Source of the DNA: Methanosphaerula subterraneus
Lineage (GTDB): Archaea; Halobacteriota; Methanomicrobia; Methanomicrobiales; Methanospirillaceae
Assembly: GCF_052055875.1 (NCBI RefSeq)
Contig: NZ_CP170508.1
Span: 2,619,615-2,683,614 of the forward strand
Length of the DNA stretch: 64,000 nt
Reading direction: 5' to 3'
Positions 62,425 to 64,000 of this stretch are shown here, piece after piece (the stretch's first letter is position 1; every line of letters starts with the position of its first letter). The notes beneath the pieces were generated by a model that did not search any database, had not been told where the DNA came from, and saw only the letters and a list, made by a program, of their open reading frames with translations. Both the position numbers and the translations under genes were made by a program.

Positions 62425-62892
62425 TCAGGTCAGATTCTCTGCAAACGCTTTTGCATTCTTCAGGTCGTCGGCATTGGGCCGGCCCCGGTTCAACCCCCCG
62501 AAGTACTTCAGAAAACTGTTCGTATTCCACCCGGCACACCCGAACTCGCCGGAGACCGTGTACCCTTTCGCCTCCAGTTTTTCCCGGAGCTGCGCGTGGT
62601 TATTTTTTACAAATTTCTCGTCCGCAAAGACGGCCGGGGCCCCGTAGGTCGAGAAGATGAATGCTTTTCTGCCCGTGACCGGCGGCAGTCTATCGGCGAG
62701 GTCGAGGAGGGATTGGTGGTGTCGTGCACTGTAGATCCCCGAACCGAAGCCGACCAGATCATACGCCCCGATCTCTTCAGGGTCGACCTGGTGGGGGGTT
62801 TTTATCTGTGCATCGAGGACTTTTGCGAAGACGCCGGCGATCTTCTCGGTATTGTTGTGATGATAGGAGAACAGAACGACGAGAGATTTCAT
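62425..62892 (-). CDS. Flavodoxin family protein
   Basis: A 155-aa flavodoxin-like protein. The FMN phosphate-binding start is MKSLVVLFSYHHNNTEKIA, followed by YDLVGFGSGIYSARHHQSLL and KAFIFSTYGAPAV for the isoalloxazine loops. It is a likely electron carrier, or an NAD(P)H-dependent FMN reductase relative, in the cytosol. ATG 62892 begins at the fold; an ATG at 62940 with GGAGG close by is an alternative giving 16 extra residues. It lies between the two dockerin-tailed exoprotein genes on the same strand. Confidence 0.8.
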   Translation of the reverse strand: MKSLVVLFSYHHNNTEKIAGVFAKVLDAQIKTPHQVDPEEIGAYDLVGFGSGIYSARHHQSLLDLADRLPPVTGRKAFIFSTYGAPAVFADEKFVKNNHAQLREKLEAKGYTVSGEFGCAGWNTNSFLKYFGGLNRGRPNADDLKNAKAFAENLT

Positions 62893-63010
62893 GGGCACCG
62901 GATCCTTGAGTTCACTTTCTTTTCCATCCCCCTGTGTCATCCCCTCCAGATAAAGGTATTCAGGGACGGATGGCAGCCGGTGCGGTACTGCCAGGGTTCC
63001 GCATCCGTCC

Positions 63011-64000
63011 CTACAGCTCGTTGAAGAGGATGACGATATCGTTGAAGTCGATCTGGCCGTTCTTGTTGAAGTCGAACGCACTGACCGGCTCGTTCTCGGC
63101 GATCCAGTCCAGCTGGTTGAAGAAGAGGACCACGTCGTTGAAGTCCAGGGAACCATTGCCGTTCACGTCCTCGTAGAGTCCGTCGCCGTTGAGGTCCCGG
63201 GGAGCGTCGACCGACGAGGGGAGTGGCAGGGGGGTGGGCGCCGTCGTGGGTGATGTTGTGGTGGGGGTCGTGGTGGCGGTTGTTGCCGGCAGCGTCGGGC
63301 TGTCGGTCGGCGAGACTGTGGTGCCGGTCGGCACCGGGGTGGGGGTCCCGATCGGGTCCGGCAGTCCGGCCGCGAACTTCAGGTAGTTCAGGTTGAAGGA
63401 CCCGCTGAAGGCGAGCGTCAGGGTGTGATTGCCGCCGGGCAGGTAGGCCGGCCGCCGGACCGTGGTGTAGAGACCGGAGGAGCCGGTGTCGGGCACCTGG
63501 ACCGTCATCACCTCGGACCCGTCGACCTCCAGGTCGATGGCGGCCCCGGGGTCAGGGGAGGCGACCCTGAAGTCGATGGTGTAGATCCCGCCCGAGGCGA
63601 CGTTCACCTCATAGGTGAGCCACTCGCCTGACCTGATATCCCTGACCACGAACTGCTGCTCTGCCGACGAGTACTCGATATCCACGTCGTCCTGTCGGTA
63701 GGCCCCGCCGGCGTTTCCGGCGGTGGTGTCGTGGTAGGCGACGCCCTCGCCGCCCGGCGCGTAGTCGCAGGCCTGGATCGAGCCGGGGACCTGCTGCGGG
63801 GCGTCCCACGGTGCCGGTGTCGGTTCGGGGGTCACCGTGCTGTTGTTGAGCAGCGGCGCCAGGGCGGCGTACCAGCGGTCGGCGAGCTTCTTCTCCCCCG
63901 AGGTCTGCGGGTGGATCCCGTCGTACTGGTTGTCGGCGAACCCGTCATAGCCGGTGTACATGTCGACGACGATCACCGGCGACTGCGTGGTGTTCTTCCC
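63011..64000 (-). CDS. SGNH hydrolase with CBM6-like and dockerin-like domains (partial)
   Basis: The frame is open through the end of the window, so the N-terminal part of the gene is missing. The visible 329 residues begin in the C-terminal end of an SGNH/GDSL esterase (YDGIHPQTSGEKKLADRWY holds the catalytic Asp-x-x-His). A CBM6/35-like domain follows (CDYAPGGEGVAYHDT ... LNYLKFAAG), then a long Thr/Pro-rich linker (PTGTTVSPTDSPTLPATTAT) and two dockerin-like Ca loops (DLNGDGLYEDVNGNG, DFNKNGQIDFND). It is probably a secreted esterase acting on polysaccharide or peptidoglycan-like substrates. Confidence 0.8.
   Translation of the reverse strand, partial: GKNTTQSPVIVVDMYTGYDGFADNQYDGIHPQTSGEKKLADRWYAALAPLLNNSTVTPEPTPAPWDAPQQVPGSIQACDYAPGGEGVAYHDTTAGNAGGAYRQDDVDIEYSSAEQQFVVRDIRSGEWLTYEVNVASGGIYTIDFRVASPDPGAAIDLEVDGSEVMTVQVPDTGSSGLYTTVRRPAYLPGGNHTLTLAFSGSFNLNYLKFAAGLPDPIGTPTPVPTGTTVSPTDSPTLPATTATTTPTTTSPTTAPTPLPLPSSVDAPRDLNGDGLYEDVNGNGSLDFNDVVLFFNQLDWIAENEPVSAFDFNKNGQIDFNDIVILFNEL

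Noticed and set aside
1..64000. CRISPR arrays, rRNA genes, insertion sequences or integrases
   Set aside because: No regularly spaced short repeats, rRNA-like stretches, transposase motifs or att-flanked tRNA were seen; repeats found are coding PKD, propeller and tail duplications.

Overview
The window is high-GC DNA from a methanogenic archaeon, most likely of the order Methanomicrobiales. The main reasons are Mmp10, the radical SAM enzyme that modifies methyl-coenzyme M reductase, a Kor/Suc/fumarase reductive TCA block, an archaeal UMP kinase, an ADP-forming acetate-CoA ligase, a DacZ-type diadenylate cyclase, and large secreted PKD and beta-helix surface proteins. Promoters look archaeal (TATA boxes, some so close to the start that the mRNA is probably leaderless), T-runs follow several genes, and most operon genes overlap by 1-4 bases. 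The genus cannot be fixed from sequence reading alone.

Layout. 1-2.7 kb: tRNA-Pro, pyrH, a 47-aa zinc ribbon, an AmmeMemoRadiSam radical SAM protein and a Mut7-C protein whose 5' end looks frameshifted. 3-8.7 kb: a PKD/CBM surface protein and a subtilase-PKD protein. 8.9-17.5 kb: a five-gene polyphosphate operon (two ppk1, a CHAD-metallophosphoesterase fusion, an HD protein, ppx), followed by a cation-efflux gene. 18.9-27 kb: fumarase, korDABC, sucCD, dacZ and a DUF362 ferredoxin-like protein. 27-29.6 kb: a lipoprotein, thioredoxin, membrane Lon-like protease and a Cys-rich protein.

29.8-39.6 kb is the most striking block: one tightly packed operon joining a bacterial-type partner-switching module (SpoIIE/RsbU-like phosphatase with a membrane sensor, STAS antagonist, RsbW-like ATPase), an MFS transporter, a LuxE-like enzyme, a LuxC-PaaK fusion, a second PaaK-like adenylating enzyme and an RsbW-like ATPase fused to GNAT-like domains. 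Archaea have no sigma factors, so the output of the switch is not explained by the classical model. The inferred product is an aldehyde or related reduced acyl compound made on demand and perhaps exported.

39.6-45.3 kb: a DUF2115 protein and two NosD-like beta-helix/PKD surface proteins, one cut by an in-frame amber codon. 45.4-51.6 kb (minus strand): a REC-PAS-PocR-PAS histidine kinase and two nearly identical tandem solute-binding lipoproteins. 51.7-54.7 kb (minus): an ABC-class ATPase, a proline-iminopeptidase-like hydrolase and a second DUF2115 protein. 54.8-58.1 kb: acetate-CoA ligase and mmp10. 58.2-64 kb: two Yip1-like membrane proteins, two small Cys proteins, two secreted proteins with dockerin-like tails sharing a 101-bp identical 3' end, and a flavodoxin. 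No rRNA, CRISPR array, insertion sequence or integrase was seen.
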